Shown here piece after piece: positions 45,269 through 54,286 of a stretch of 64,000 bases of DNA. The DNA comes from Arthrobacter citreus (GTDB lineage Bacteria; Actinomycetota; Actinomycetes; Actinomycetales; Micrococcaceae), in NCBI RefSeq assembly GCF_009192745.1, contig NZ_VTFV01000002.1:1302001-1366000 (forward strand), given 5' to 3'. The notes under the pieces were generated by a model, which searched no databases, had not been told where the DNA came from, and saw nothing but the letters and a program-made list of their open reading frames with translations. Within the stretch, counting starts at the first letter, position 1. Each line of letters begins with the position of its first letter. The position numbers were made by a program, and so were the translations under genes.

Positions 45269-45628
45269 ATGCCCCGCTCCAACCGTCCCCGCCGGCAGCT
45301 GCCGGCCTCCAGCACCGCGGCCGGGCGCAATGCGCGCCGCAAGTGGGCCGCGCCGGTTCCGGAGATTGATTTGGAGCGCTCCCGCGCGGGGCTGCCGCAG
45401 CGCGAGTCGGCGTCCGACGGCGAATGGTCGGTGCGCCGGATCACCGCACGGAACGCGGCCAAGGACTACCGCTGCCCGGGATGCGGGCAGGTTATTCCGC
45501 CCGGGATCGAGCATTTGGTGGTCTGGCAGGAAGACTCCCTCTTCGGCCGGCAGAGCGCGGTCGAGGACCGGCGCCACTGGCATGCCCGGTGCTGGCGCAC
45601 CCGTCCGGGCTCAGCGCCCCGCCGCTAG
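45269..45628 (+). CDS. Conserved zinc-ribbon-like protein of unknown function
   Basis: This 119-residue protein has a basic, disordered first half (RPRRQ, GRNARRK). A putative metal site follows: CPGC (C69, C72), then His82, His103/His105 and Cys108 (HWHARC). The arrangement suggests one zinc ion and nucleic-acid binding. Homologues in related genomes are often labelled ATP/GTP-binding, but I see no P-loop. It is divergent from nucS with a 39-bp shared promoter region, so co-regulation with mismatch repair is possible but only inferred. Confidence 0.7.
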   Translation: MPRSNRPRRQLPASSTAAGRNARRKWAAPVPEIDLERSRAGLPQRESASDGEWSVRRITARNAAKDYRCPGCGQVIPPGIEHLVVWQEDSLFGRQSAVEDRRHWHARCWRTRPGSAPRR

Positions 45629-45649
45629 CCCTGGTCCTGCCGGGTACAG

Positions 45650-46957
45650 CTAGATCCGGTCCTGGCGGGCGATGACGACTTCCTTCATCAGCAGCAGCAC
45701 TGCCGCCGCCGTTGGAATGGCGATCAGGGCGCCGAGGACACCCAGCAGGGTGCCGCCGGCGATCACGGCAATAACCGCGACGGCGCCCGGCACTGCCACA
45801 GCACGCTGCATCACGCGCGGTGAAACGAAGTATGCCTCGAACTGGAGATAAGCCATGTAGAGGATGGCGAAGACCACGGCCGTCTGCCAGCTCGAGGTCA
45901 GCGCTACGAGGGAGACAAGCACCAGGGCGATCGGCGGGCCGACCAGTGGGATGAAGGCCAGGAGCGCCACCACGAAGGCCAGGAGGACAGAGAACGGAAC
46001 CCCGGTGATGGTCATGATGATGAAGGCGTAGAGGGCATCAAGCAGTGCAACGAAACCCTGGCCGATCACGTAGTTGCCCACGCTGCCGGTGATTTCCTCC
46101 GAGAGCGCTTCGACGCGCCTGCGCCGGCTGCGCGGTGCCAGCCGGTAGGCCCATTTTTTCATGGACGGCAGCGAGGCAAGGAAGTAGAGCGTAAGCACCA
46201 GAATGATCAGGGCGCCAAACAGGCCGTTGGCTATAACCGTGCCCACGCTGAGCACACCGCCGAAGATCCCGCCTACTGCATCGGCGTTGGAGAAGAATTT
46301 CTGTACCTCTTCATCCACGCGTTCGCGGATCTTGAACTGGGCCTCAATCTGCAGGAAGAAATCGGAGGAGAGGAACCGGTCCACATAGCTTGGTGCGTTG
46401 TTGACGATTTCGGTGGTCTGGCTGACGATCGTGGGGATCAGGGTGGCGAAGAAGGCGGTGACGGCACCGGCCAGGACCACCACTACTATGGCTATCCCGG
46501 CAGGCCGCGGGACCCCGCGGGCACTGAGCCAGCGAACTACCGGGTCCAGGCCGAGGGCAATAAAAAGAGCGGCGCCGATCCAGACCAGCAGTTCACCGAC
46601 GTTGGTGATGATGAAGAACAGGAGCAGGGCGAATCCGACGCCCACGGTGAACATAAAACCGAACCGGATAGGGTGCTTGTCCGGACCGGCGCCCGTGGAA
46701 AGCGGCGGGGGAGGGCCGCCGAACCGGCGTCGTTCATCAGAGAGCTTGGCCTCCGGATCGACCTCAGGCTCGGGAAGGATCTCAAGGTCCTGGTCTTCGG
46801 GCGGGAAATCGAACTGCGGGCGCGGCCGCGCCCCCGGAATGCGGGAAACCATGCGCCAGAGGCGTGAGCCGGCCGAGTTGAGGCGCTCACGACGGGTGGG
46901 AACCGTGCCCGGAGCAGGAAGTGGTTCGTCGACGGGAAGGTCCCGGTCTTCGCTCAT
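45650..46957 (-). CDS. AI-2E family transporter (TqsA/PerM-like)
   Basis: This 435-residue protein has an acidic/proline-rich cytoplasmic N-terminus (1-95) and about eight membrane helices. The family features include the paired N-terminal helices, the amphipathic loop around FFSNADAVGG and the conserved LAFIPLVGPPIALV. The family includes putative exporters of autoinducer-2 and Na+/Li+ antiporters; the substrate here is not known. The ATG at 46957 with AGGGAGAG upstream fits the family; the longer frame to 47128 has no similarity. Confidence 0.88.
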   Translation of the reverse strand: MSEDRDLPVDEPLPAPGTVPTRRERLNSAGSRLWRMVSRIPGARPRPQFDFPPEDQDLEILPEPEVDPEAKLSDERRRFGGPPPPLSTGAGPDKHPIRFGFMFTVGVGFALLLFFIITNVGELLVWIGAALFIALGLDPVVRWLSARGVPRPAGIAIVVVVLAGAVTAFFATLIPTIVSQTTEIVNNAPSYVDRFLSSDFFLQIEAQFKIRERVDEEVQKFFSNADAVGGIFGGVLSVGTVIANGLFGALIILVLTLYFLASLPSMKKWAYRLAPRSRRRRVEALSEEITGSVGNYVIGQGFVALLDALYAFIIMTITGVPFSVLLAFVVALLAFIPLVGPPIALVLVSLVALTSSWQTAVVFAILYMAYLQFEAYFVSPRVMQRAVAVPGAVAVIAVIAGGTLLGVLGALIAIPTAAAVLLLMKEVVIARQDRI

Positions 46958-47215
46958 CGGCCTTGCTCTCCCTCGGTGCCTGCACTGGTGCGCGGGGTGT
47001 ACCGTGCCGCGCCAGATTATCAGTCGAACACCGGCGGCGGGCGAAGACCCGCTGCACACCGCGGTTGGCGGCCGACGGCCAAAATGTGCTCTTGCGGGCC
47101 CTTTCGTTACCATAGGGTTATAAAGCAACCGCCAACCACGATGACCATAGGGGCATCAGTCCCGTTCCCGCTGCCTACAGGCGCGCGGAGGACCGTGACC
47201 AACGATAGGTAAGCT

Positions 47216-48919
47216 GTGCGAAACAAAATTGCAGTTCCGCTCATAGTGCTCGGAATCCTGATGATGCTCGTCGGGATTGGCCAGCGCACTCTCTGGGCGC
47301 CGCCCCAGACCGTAACGGCCCAGGCCCCGGAGGGCAGCGGTGCCGCGCCCGTTGCAGTGCTCGAGGCAGACCTGCTGGCCTCCCGCCCGGACGGTGCCGA
47401 GATCACGGTCCGCTCCGATGACGGCGTCTTCCTGGCCGTGGGACGTTCGGCCGATGTCGACGCGTGGGTGGACGGCGCAGCAGTGACCCGGATTGGTGCC
47501 GGTGCCGAAGATTCACTGAGTGCCGAAACCAGTGAGGGCGAAGCCAGCGTGCCCAGCCCCGCCGGGTCCGACCTTTGGGTCAGCGAGGAAGCCGTGGACG
47601 GCGAGCTTTCCTACACCTGGACGGAGCCCGCCCCGGGGGACTGGTCAGTACTGATCGCCTCCGACGGAACCGCGCCTGCTCCCACCGACATCACCATCAG
47701 CTGGCCGAACGACCAGGGCACGCCGCTGGCGGTTCCCCTGATTATCGCCGGTGCACTGGCAGCCGTGCTTGGCCTGGCCCTGGCCTTCCTGGCCCGCGGC
47801 AGGAAGCCGACGCCGCCGGCGCCCGGCAGTCGGCGGGCAGTGCGCGAATCCGACACCGCTGCGCAGCGCATCGTTGCCCGCCGCGGAGATAAGACCTCCG
47901 CGCAGTCCTCTTCTTCCACGGCACGCCGTACGGCAGCCGGATTCACGGCAGCTGCGCTTGCCGGCGGCCTGGCCGTGGGCCTGGCGCCCGGGGCAGCAAC
48001 TGCGGCCGACGCGCCCGCGCAGGAGGAAAACTACCCCGTAGTCCTGGACGGGCAGTTGTCCCGGATCCTCAGTTCCGTGGCCGGAACGGTGCAGAAGGCG
48101 GATGCCGCAAAGGACGCTTCGCTGCTGGCTGAGCGCACGGCGTCCACGGCCCTTGCGCTGCGGGAAGCGAATTACGCCACGGCTTCCAAGGTTCCGGACA
48201 CGAAGGCCCCGGCCGCTGTGGCTGCTTCTCCGCTGCTCACCGACCTCATCTCGACCGGCACCGCCTTCCCTCGCACGGTTGTCGCCGTGACGCAGGGCGG
48301 GGACAACACGGTTCCCCAGGCGCTGGTGCTGGTGCAGGCGTCCGCACGGGAGAACTACAAGCTGGTCTCCGCCATCCAGATGCTGCCCGGAACAACGTTC
48401 CCGCAGCCGCCGGCGGAAGGCAGCGGCGTAGAAGCCGTCGCCGCTGACTCCTCAGAGGGCCTGGCCATGGCTCCGCAGGCGGCAGTGGACGCGCTGGCTG
48501 ACGCGCTGACCAACCCGGAGGGCGGGAACAAAACGACTTTCGCCCCGAACAGCTTCGCCGAAGCCGTCACCACCTTCCAGGCCGAGGTAACCAGCAATCC
48601 GGCAAATGAGTTCGCTACCATCACCTTCAGCCACTCCCCGGTGCCCGCCGACACCCGGGCGCTGCGAACTGCTGACGGCGGCGCGATCGTGTTCGGCTAC
48701 ATGTCCCACAGCTACTCCAGCGTCCCGCGCGAAGCCGGAGACTCGATCAACCTGGAGGGCACCATTTATGAGACGCTCACCGGCGAGAAGAACACTGAAG
48801 CCGGCATTGACGTGGCTTACGGCGAAGCCGTGATGCTCTACGTGCCGCCGGCCGGCGGCACAGAGCCGGTAGAGGTCGTTGGCGCGGCGCAGCAGCTGCT
48901 CTCCGCCACCCTGAAGTAA
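47216..48919 (+). CDS. Exported/membrane protein of unknown function
   Basis: I do not recognise this 567-residue protein with confidence. An N-terminal membrane helix (about 5-22) is followed by an extracytoplasmic beta-rich region (about 25-160, Asp/Ala-rich), a second helix (about 169-190) and a basic segment. A third hydrophobic stretch ends in GAATAADAPAQ, which looks like an internal signal/cleavage site. The C-terminal domain (about 265-567) resembles a conserved actinobacterial extracellular domain. It might be two secreted modules joined by a membrane hairpin. GTG start at 47216. It is divergent from the AI-2E gene, with ACCATAGGG repeated at 47109 and 47144 in the shared gap. A very strong hairpin follows. 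Confidence 0.65.
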   Translation: MRNKIAVPLIVLGILMMLVGIGQRTLWAPPQTVTAQAPEGSGAAPVAVLEADLLASRPDGAEITVRSDDGVFLAVGRSADVDAWVDGAAVTRIGAGAEDSLSAETSEGEASVPSPAGSDLWVSEEAVDGELSYTWTEPAPGDWSVLIASDGTAPAPTDITISWPNDQGTPLAVPLIIAGALAAVLGLALAFLARGRKPTPPAPGSRRAVRESDTAAQRIVARRGDKTSAQSSSSTARRTAAGFTAAALAGGLAVGLAPGAATAADAPAQEENYPVVLDGQLSRILSSVAGTVQKADAAKDASLLAERTASTALALREANYATASKVPDTKAPAAVAASPLLTDLISTGTAFPRTVVAVTQGGDNTVPQALVLVQASARENYKLVSAIQMLPGTTFPQPPAEGSGVEAVAADSSEGLAMAPQAAVDALADALTNPEGGNKTTFAPNSFAEAVTTFQAEVTSNPANEFATITFSHSPVPADTRALRTADGGAIVFGYMSHSYSSVPREAGDSINLEGTIYETLTGEKNTEAGIDVAYGEAVMLYVPPAGGTEPVEVVGAAQQLLSATLK

Positions 48920-48934
48920 CCCGCCTGCACTGAT

Positions 48935-48982
48935 CAGCACAGCGGCGCCGCGGCATAAGATGCCTGCGGCGCCGCTGTGCTG
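48935..48982 (+). terminator. 17-bp perfect GC-rich hairpin with extended stem
   Basis: Arms 48935-48951 and 48966-48982 pair perfectly. After one bulged T, five more pairs (GGCAT/ATGCC) close an AAG loop, giving 22 bp. It lies 15 nt after the stop of the exported-protein gene. No T-tract follows. Confidence 0.8.
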
Positions 48983-49018
48983 TTCGCGGACACTTGCCCG
49001 GCAGCGCGGAAGCCGTAT

Positions 49019-49024
49019 TAGGGT
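49019..49024 (+). promoter_or_regulatory. -10 box (TAGGGT) of the thioredoxin/TPR gene
   Basis: TAGGGT ends 7 nt before the ATG at 49032, consistent with a leaderless transcript. Confidence 0.4.
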
Positions 49025-49031
49025 TGAAGCC

Positions 49032-49973
49032 ATGAGCACACCGAACCACCGCCCTGCGCCCGCGCCGTCCATGAACCTTCGGGGAGCGGTGGATCTCTCC
49101 GCCCTGAAAAACCGCGCCAGCACTCCGCCGCCCCCGGCGGCCGGTGGACCAGGGGAGGGGCCTTCCTCCTATGTGGTGGAAGTTTCGGAGCAGACCTTTC
49201 CCCAGGTGGTGCAGCTCTCGGCCACCGTGCCCGTGATCGTGAACCTCTACTCGCCGCGGAGCCCCGAGTCAGCCGAGGTCACCGCTGTGCTGGAACAGGA
49301 AGCAGCCGGCCGGCAGGGACGGCTGCTGCTGGCCAACGTCGACGTCGATGCCCACCCGCAGATCGCGCAGGCCTTCCAGGCCGTGGCAGTGCCGACCGTC
49401 GCCGCCGTGATCAAGGGCCAGCCGGTGCCGCTGCTGGACCGCCCGGTTCCGGCCGAGCAGATCCGGGCCCTCATCACTGAACTGATGCAGGTGGCCGAGG
49501 CCAACGGCGTCAGCGGTTCCCTGGGAGAGGCAGGCGCCGGCGCAGAGGAGGAAGCGCCGCTTCCGCCGCTGCACCAGGAAGCGTACGACGCGATTGTGGC
49601 CGGGGACTATGACGGCGCAGCCGCCGCCTACCGCAAAGCCCTGGCGGAACAGCCGGCGGACGCGGAAGCAAAGGCCGGCCTTGCACAGGTCGAGCTGATG
49701 CAGCGGCTCAAGGACGCGGATGCAGAAGCACTGCGCACCGCAGCTGCCGAGAATCCGGACGACGTCGATGCCCAGCTGGCGGTGGCCGACCTGGATATTT
49801 CAGGCGGCCACGTCGAAGACGCCTTCAACCGGCTGATCCGGCTGATTTCCCGTAGCAGCGGCGAGGACCGTGAGCGCGTGCGGCTGCGCCTGCTGGACCT
49901 GTTCGAGATTGCGGGCCCGACAGATCCCCGGGTATCCAAAGCCCGTTCCGCCCTGGCCCGGGCACTGTTCTAG
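49032..49973 (+). CDS. Thioredoxin-fold/TPR co-chaperone (CnoX/YbbN-like)
   Basis: This 313-residue protein has a disordered N-terminus (1-50), a thioredoxin fold (about 55-155) and TPR-like helices (about 180-310, ending ARSALARALF). Where thioredoxin has WCGPC, this protein has YSPRSPES with no Cys, so it cannot be a disulfide oxidoreductase. In E. coli YbbN/CnoX the same fold acts as a holdase that passes clients to chaperones. It occupies a place comparable with Rv1324. The ATG at 49032 is supported by a -10 box 7 nt upstream. Confidence 0.85.
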   Translation: MSTPNHRPAPAPSMNLRGAVDLSALKNRASTPPPPAAGGPGEGPSSYVVEVSEQTFPQVVQLSATVPVIVNLYSPRSPESAEVTAVLEQEAAGRQGRLLLANVDVDAHPQIAQAFQAVAVPTVAAVIKGQPVPLLDRPVPAEQIRALITELMQVAEANGVSGSLGEAGAGAEEEAPLPPLHQEAYDAIVAGDYDGAAAAYRKALAEQPADAEAKAGLAQVELMQRLKDADAEALRTAAAENPDDVDAQLAVADLDISGGHVEDAFNRLIRLISRSSGEDRERVRLRLLDLFEIAGPTDPRVSKARSALARALF

Positions 49974-50061
49974 GGGTCCTAGTCCGAGCGGCGGGGTGGC
50001 GGCACCTTTTTTGTTACGGATTTCGTTCGCAAGGCGGAGGTCAGCGAAGGCCCCTGCTTGC

Positions 50062-50067
50062 TAGATT
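50062..50067 (+). promoter_or_regulatory. -10 box (TAGATT) of the ABC ATPase gene
   Basis: TAGATT ends 6 nt before the ATG at 50074; leaderless spacing, no Shine-Dalgarno. Confidence 0.5.
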
Positions 50068-50073
50068 TTCTGT

Positions 50074-50910
50074 ATGAGCCAAACACCTGATCCTTCCGCC
50101 GTGCCCGGCGGGGAACCGCAGAACGCACAGTCAGCCCCGGCCGGCTCAGCCCAGCCGGCACCGGCCCTGGCCATCCGCGGGCTGGCCAAGCGGTTCGGCC
50201 CGAAGATTGCCGTGAACGGCATCAACCTCGACGTGCCGGCCGGCTCGTTCTACGGTCTTGTTGGCCCCAACGGTGCCGGCAAAACCACAGCGCTTTCCAT
50301 GGCCACCGGACTGATGCGCCCGGACTACGGCCAGGTATGGGTCCACGGCGTGGACGTCTGGGCGAAACCGCTGGAAGCCAAGCGGCTGATGGGCGTGCTC
50401 CCGGACGGAGTGCGGCTCTTTGACCGGCTGACCGGTGAACAGCTGGTCACCTATGCCGGCCTGCTGCGTGGAATGGACCGCCAGACCGTGGCGGAACGGA
50501 CCGCGGACCTGCTGAAGGCCCTGGACCTCGAAGCTGACGCAGGCACGCTGGTGGTGGACTACTCAGCCGGCATGACCAAGAAGATCGCACTGGCTTCGGC
50601 ATTGATCCATGCCCCGCGGCTGCTGGTCCTCGATGAGCCGTTCGAAGCGGTGGATCCGGTGTCCGCCGCCAACATCCGGGACATCCTGGCCGACTACGTC
50701 TCATCCGGCGGTACCGTGATTGTGTCCAGCCACGTGATGGACCTGGTGCAGCGCATGTGCGACCACGTTGCCGTGGTCGCCGCAGGCAACGTCCTGGCGG
50801 CCGGAACCGTGGATGAAGTCCGCGGCGGACAGAGCCTGGAAGACACCTTCGTGAGCCTGGTGGGCGGACGCAGCACATCGGAGGGCCTCTCATGGTTGCG
50901 CACCTCCTAA
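50074..50910 (+). CDS. ABC transporter ATP-binding protein
   Basis: This 278-residue ATPase has an Ala/Pro-rich tail (1-30), Walker A GPNGAGKT (64-71), an atypical signature YSAGMTKK near 163 (usually LSGGQ), Walker B LVLDEPFE and the switch His in SSHVMD. It powers the membrane partner encoded next, with which it overlaps by 19 nt. The pattern is that of ABC-2 type exporters (drug, bacteriocin or polymer export). The substrate is unknown. Confidence 0.9.
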   Translation: MSQTPDPSAVPGGEPQNAQSAPAGSAQPAPALAIRGLAKRFGPKIAVNGINLDVPAGSFYGLVGPNGAGKTTALSMATGLMRPDYGQVWVHGVDVWAKPLEAKRLMGVLPDGVRLFDRLTGEQLVTYAGLLRGMDRQTVAERTADLLKALDLEADAGTLVVDYSAGMTKKIALASALIHAPRLLVLDEPFEAVDPVSAANIRDILADYVSSGGTVIVSSHVMDLVQRMCDHVAVVAAGNVLAAGTVDEVRGGQSLEDTFVSLVGGRSTSEGLSWLRTS

Positions 50911-52463
50911 AGCTCAAGCTGATCCTGCTGCGCAACTCGCTCAAGCGCAGTCCCTGGCAGATTGTCGGAATCGCCTTTGGCGCGCTTTACGGCCTGAGCA
51001 TCCTCGGACTAATGCTGGGCGGCCTGTTCTTCCTCACCTACAACGACCCTGCGCTGGCACGGATCCTGGTGATCCTGGGCGGCTCTGCTGCCGTGCTGGG
51101 CTGGGCAGTGATCCCGGTCGTGGCCACCGGCGTGGACATGACGCTGGACCCGGCCCGCTTCGTGACCTTCGCGATTCCGATGCGCCAGATGATCCTGGGG
51201 CTGGCACTTGGGTCCCTCATCGGCATCCCCGGCATCATCACCCTGGGTTCCGCACTGATCCAGGCCGTGGCCTGGTGGCGGTACCCCGCTGCAGTGCTTG
51301 CCGGAGTGCCGGCGGCGGTGGTGGCAGTGTTCACCTGCGTGGTCATGGCCAGGCTCGGGGTGGCGGCCACGACGTCGCTGGCCTCCAGCCGCCGCTTCAA
51401 GGACGTTTCAGGTCTCGTGGTCATCATCCCGCTGATGTTCCTTGGCCCGGTCATCGGCTTCACGGCCACTGCCGTCACTGTCGACGGAGACTTCCTGGGC
51501 AGGCTTGCTGACATCCTGGCCTGGACGCCGCTGGGCAGCGCCTGGGCAGTCCCGGGCGACGTCGCCCTCGGCAGCGCGGGCACTGGCCTGCTCCGCCTGC
51601 TCATTTCGGTCCTCTTCCTTGCAGTGATTACCTGGGCCTGGAAAGCGCTGCTGGCCCGTGCGCTCGTCACTCCGGCCCACAACGCCACGGCGAGCCGCAG
51701 CGCCGGCAAGCTGGGTTTCTTCGCCCGTTTCCCGGCCACTCCCACCGGTGCAGTAGCCGCCCGGGCCCTGACGTACTGGGTCCGCGACCCGCGCTACAGT
51801 GCCTCCCTGATCATCGTCCCCGTGCTCGCCGTCGTCCTGATCTTTGCGGTGCAGACTGAAGGGCTCCCTCCGGTAGTCCTGGGCATCGGTCCGCTGGTGG
51901 CTTTCCTGCTCGCCTTTGGTATTTCCGCAGACATCTCCTACGACAACACCGCGTTCGCCCTGCACCTCTCCACCGGGGTCTCGGGGACAGCGGACCGGGC
52001 TGGCCGTGCCATTGCCTGTGCTGTTTTCGCCCTGCCGGCAACGCTTATCGCGGCAGTTGTTCCTCCGATCGTCCTTGGCCGGCCGGAGGACGTACCGGTA
52101 CTGCTGGGACTCTGCATCGGCCTGCTGCTGAGCGGGCTGGGACTCTCCAGCGTCTTCTCCGCCCGGTACACCTACAACGTGCCGCTGCCGGGGGAGAACG
52201 CCTTCAAGACTCCTCCGGGTTCCGCAGGAAGGACCATGCTGGTCCAGTTCCTGTGGCTGGCCGTTCAGTTCGTCGTCGCCCTGCCGCTGCTGGTTCCGGC
52301 GGCGCTGTACGCCTTCGGGCTGGGAAGCGCCTGGGGCTGGGTGAGCCTTGCAGTGGGCGTGGTCTACGGATCGGCTGCCCTCGCGGCAGGCATCCGGATT
52401 GGCGGACGGTGGCTGGACAGGCGTGGTCCCGAGGTCCTGCTGGCTGTGACAGTCAACAAGTAG
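50892..52463 (+). CDS. ABC exporter membrane subunit
   Basis: This 523-residue polytopic protein has roughly 12 hydrophobic helices in two halves separated by a cytoplasmic region (about 255-300). It starts 19 nt inside the ATPase gene, so the two are translationally coupled. The size and the lack of a periplasmic binding protein point to an ABC-2-like exporter. Nothing in the sequence names the substrate. No Shine-Dalgarno-independent promoter is apparent. Confidence 0.82.
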   Translation: MVAHLLKLKLILLRNSLKRSPWQIVGIAFGALYGLSILGLMLGGLFFLTYNDPALARILVILGGSAAVLGWAVIPVVATGVDMTLDPARFVTFAIPMRQMILGLALGSLIGIPGIITLGSALIQAVAWWRYPAAVLAGVPAAVVAVFTCVVMARLGVAATTSLASSRRFKDVSGLVVIIPLMFLGPVIGFTATAVTVDGDFLGRLADILAWTPLGSAWAVPGDVALGSAGTGLLRLLISVLFLAVITWAWKALLARALVTPAHNATASRSAGKLGFFARFPATPTGAVAARALTYWVRDPRYSASLIIVPVLAVVLIFAVQTEGLPPVVLGIGPLVAFLLAFGISADISYDNTAFALHLSTGVSGTADRAGRAIACAVFALPATLIAAVVPPIVLGRPEDVPVLLGLCIGLLLSGLGLSSVFSARYTYNVPLPGENAFKTPPGSAGRTMLVQFLWLAVQFVVALPLLVPAALYAFGLGSAWGWVSLAVGVVYGSAALAAGIRIGGRWLDRRGPEVLLAVTVNK

Positions 52464-52482
52464 GAGCGGGGGCGCCGGGTAC

Positions 52483-52488
52483 TAAGAT
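52483..52488 (+). promoter_or_regulatory. -10 box (TAAGAT), leaderless DUF3039 gene
   Basis: TAAGAT ends exactly 6 nt before the ATG at 52495; the intervening bases contain GGGG too close to the start to serve as a ribosome binding site. Confidence 0.55.
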
Positions 52489-52494
52489 AGGGGC

Positions 52495-52800
52495 ATGACT
52501 CTGCCTCCTGATCCCTTCGAATCCGACCCCATGCGCCGGGCTGACAGCGGTTCTTCCACCGCCGTCATCGAGCGCGAAGAGCAGCGCGAGCTTGTTGAAC
52601 CCGGTGACGCCGAGCGTTTCTCGCACTACGTGCGCAAGGAAAAGATCATGGAATCGGCCCTATCGGGCGAGCCGGTCATTGCCCTGTGCGGCAAGGTCTG
52701 GACTCCGGGCCGGGATCCCAAGAAGTTCCCGGTCTGCCCCGCCTGCAAGGAAATCTACGAAGGGCTGCGCCCGGGCAAGGATGACAGCGGGAAGAAGTAG
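52495..52800 (+). CDS. DUF3039 domain protein
   Basis: This 101-residue protein has an acidic N-terminal half and a C-terminal zinc-knuckle-like region with CGKVW and CPACKEIYEGL. The family is small, restricted to actinobacteria and uncharacterised. The three Cys residues near the C-terminus suggest metal binding. It is followed after 67 nt by the MFS gene. Confidence 0.85.
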   Translation: MTLPPDPFESDPMRRADSGSSTAVIEREEQRELVEPGDAERFSHYVRKEKIMESALSGEPVIALCGKVWTPGRDPKKFPVCPACKEIYEGLRPGKDDSGKK

Positions 52801-52867
52801 CCCCCGCTCTGCCCCCAGCCCTTCGTCGCCGTCGCACCCTGGACGGCAGTAAAGTCCTGATGCCCTT

Positions 52868-54286
52868 ATGAGTGAGCCCCTGCCCGCGGAACCGCCTGCG
52901 GGCGCCATGTCCGCTGCCTATCGGCCGCTGACGCTCGGCGTCGTAGCGATTGTCACCTGCGTGGCCTTCGAAGCGATGGCAGTCACGACGGCGATGCCCG
53001 TGATCGGAGACGACCTGGGTGCCGGAGCGGGGTACGGACTTGCGTTCTCGATGTTCCTGACGGCTTCACTCCTTGGCTCCGTGCTGGCCGGTTCGCGCTG
53101 CGACGCCGAGGGACCCCGCCGTCCGCTGATCACCGGCATGGCCCTGCTGGTCGCGGGACTGGTTCTCTCGGCGGCTGCAGGGGAGTTCTGGCTGGTCACT
53201 GCCGGCCGGGCGGTTTCCGGGCTTGGCAGCGGCGCCATGGTGGTGGCGCTGTACGTGATCATTGGCCAGGTGTATCCCTCGAAGCTGCAGCCCCTGGTCT
53301 TCGGGTGGGTGGCGACCGCCTGGATCCTGCCGTCCATGGTCGGCCCGCTGGCCGCCGGGCTCCTGGCACAGTACGTGAGCTGGCGTTGGGTTTTTGCCAT
53401 CGCCATTCCGATCGTTGTTGTGGCCGCCGCCCTCGTGTGGCCGCGGGTGAGGCACCTGGGTGCCCCGGAGAATCCGGATCTTGACCCCGCCCTGGGCCGC
53501 CGCCGTGCGGTGTGGGGCGTGTTCCTGGCAAGTGGTGTGTTTGCCGCACAGTGGGCCGGCAATGAAGCTGCAGCCGGGGGATCAGCGGTTCTGGGCCTGC
53601 TGGCAGCCGCCGGTGTCCTGGCTGCTGTGGCAGCGCTGGCCGTGCTGCTTCCCCGGGGAACTCTCTGGCTGCGGCGCGGCCTGCCGTCGGTGGTGGCGAC
53701 ACGCGGACTCATCAACGCCGCGTTCGTCTCCGCGGAGGCCTTTATGCCCGTCATGCTGCTGGCTGTCTACGGCGTGAGCCCGGCCACCGCCGGAATAGCG
53801 CTGACTGCAGGCGCGGTAGGCTGGGCCATTGGATCCTTCCTGCAGGCACGGGTACCGGGTCCCCGGCGCCACCTGCTTTTGGCCGGAGGTTCGGGGCTGC
53901 TGACTCTTTCGATTGGCGGCACCGGTCTGCTGGCAGGTGCGCAGGGGCCGTTCTGGCTCCTGGTGGCCGTCTGGTCACTGGCCGGGGTAGCCATGGGCGC
54001 GGCGCTTTCAAGTACTTCGGTCCTGGTGCTCGACGCGTCTTCGGCAGCTGACCGGGGGAAAAACTCGGCGTCGCTCCAGCTCTCCGACCAAGTGGGCGCC
54101 GTAGCGGGCACCGCCGTGGGCGGGGTGCTGCTGGCCGTGCTGGTGCAGCAGGATCCCGTGGGCCAGGAATCCGGGTATTCCCTGATGTGGCTGGTCCTGG
54201 CGGTATTCGCCGTGATTGGAACAGCGGCGGGTATCCGCAGTGCAAGTGTTAGACCAAGTACCGGAAAGGTGCATTCCCAAGCGTGA
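52868..54286 (+). CDS. MFS transporter (drug:H+ antiporter-like)
   Basis: This 472-residue protein has 12-14 predicted helices, the motif-A-like loop GSRCDAEGPRRPLITG between helices 2 and 3 and the antiporter-type segment (GLGSGAMVVALYVIIG). It resembles the DHA2-type multidrug exporters of actinobacteria. The substrate is not predictable. The stop overlaps the GTG of the helicase gene by 4 nt, an unusual pairing of transporter and helicase that suggests cotranscription. Confidence 0.85.
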   Translation: MSEPLPAEPPAGAMSAAYRPLTLGVVAIVTCVAFEAMAVTTAMPVIGDDLGAGAGYGLAFSMFLTASLLGSVLAGSRCDAEGPRRPLITGMALLVAGLVLSAAAGEFWLVTAGRAVSGLGSGAMVVALYVIIGQVYPSKLQPLVFGWVATAWILPSMVGPLAAGLLAQYVSWRWVFAIAIPIVVVAAALVWPRVRHLGAPENPDLDPALGRRRAVWGVFLASGVFAAQWAGNEAAAGGSAVLGLLAAAGVLAAVAALAVLLPRGTLWLRRGLPSVVATRGLINAAFVSAEAFMPVMLLAVYGVSPATAGIALTAGAVGWAIGSFLQARVPGPRRHLLLAGGSGLLTLSIGGTGLLAGAQGPFWLLVAVWSLAGVAMGAALSSTSVLVLDASSAADRGKNSASLQLSDQVGAVAGTAVGGVLLAVLVQQDPVGQESGYSLMWLVLAVFAVIGTAAGIRSASVRPSTGKVHSQA

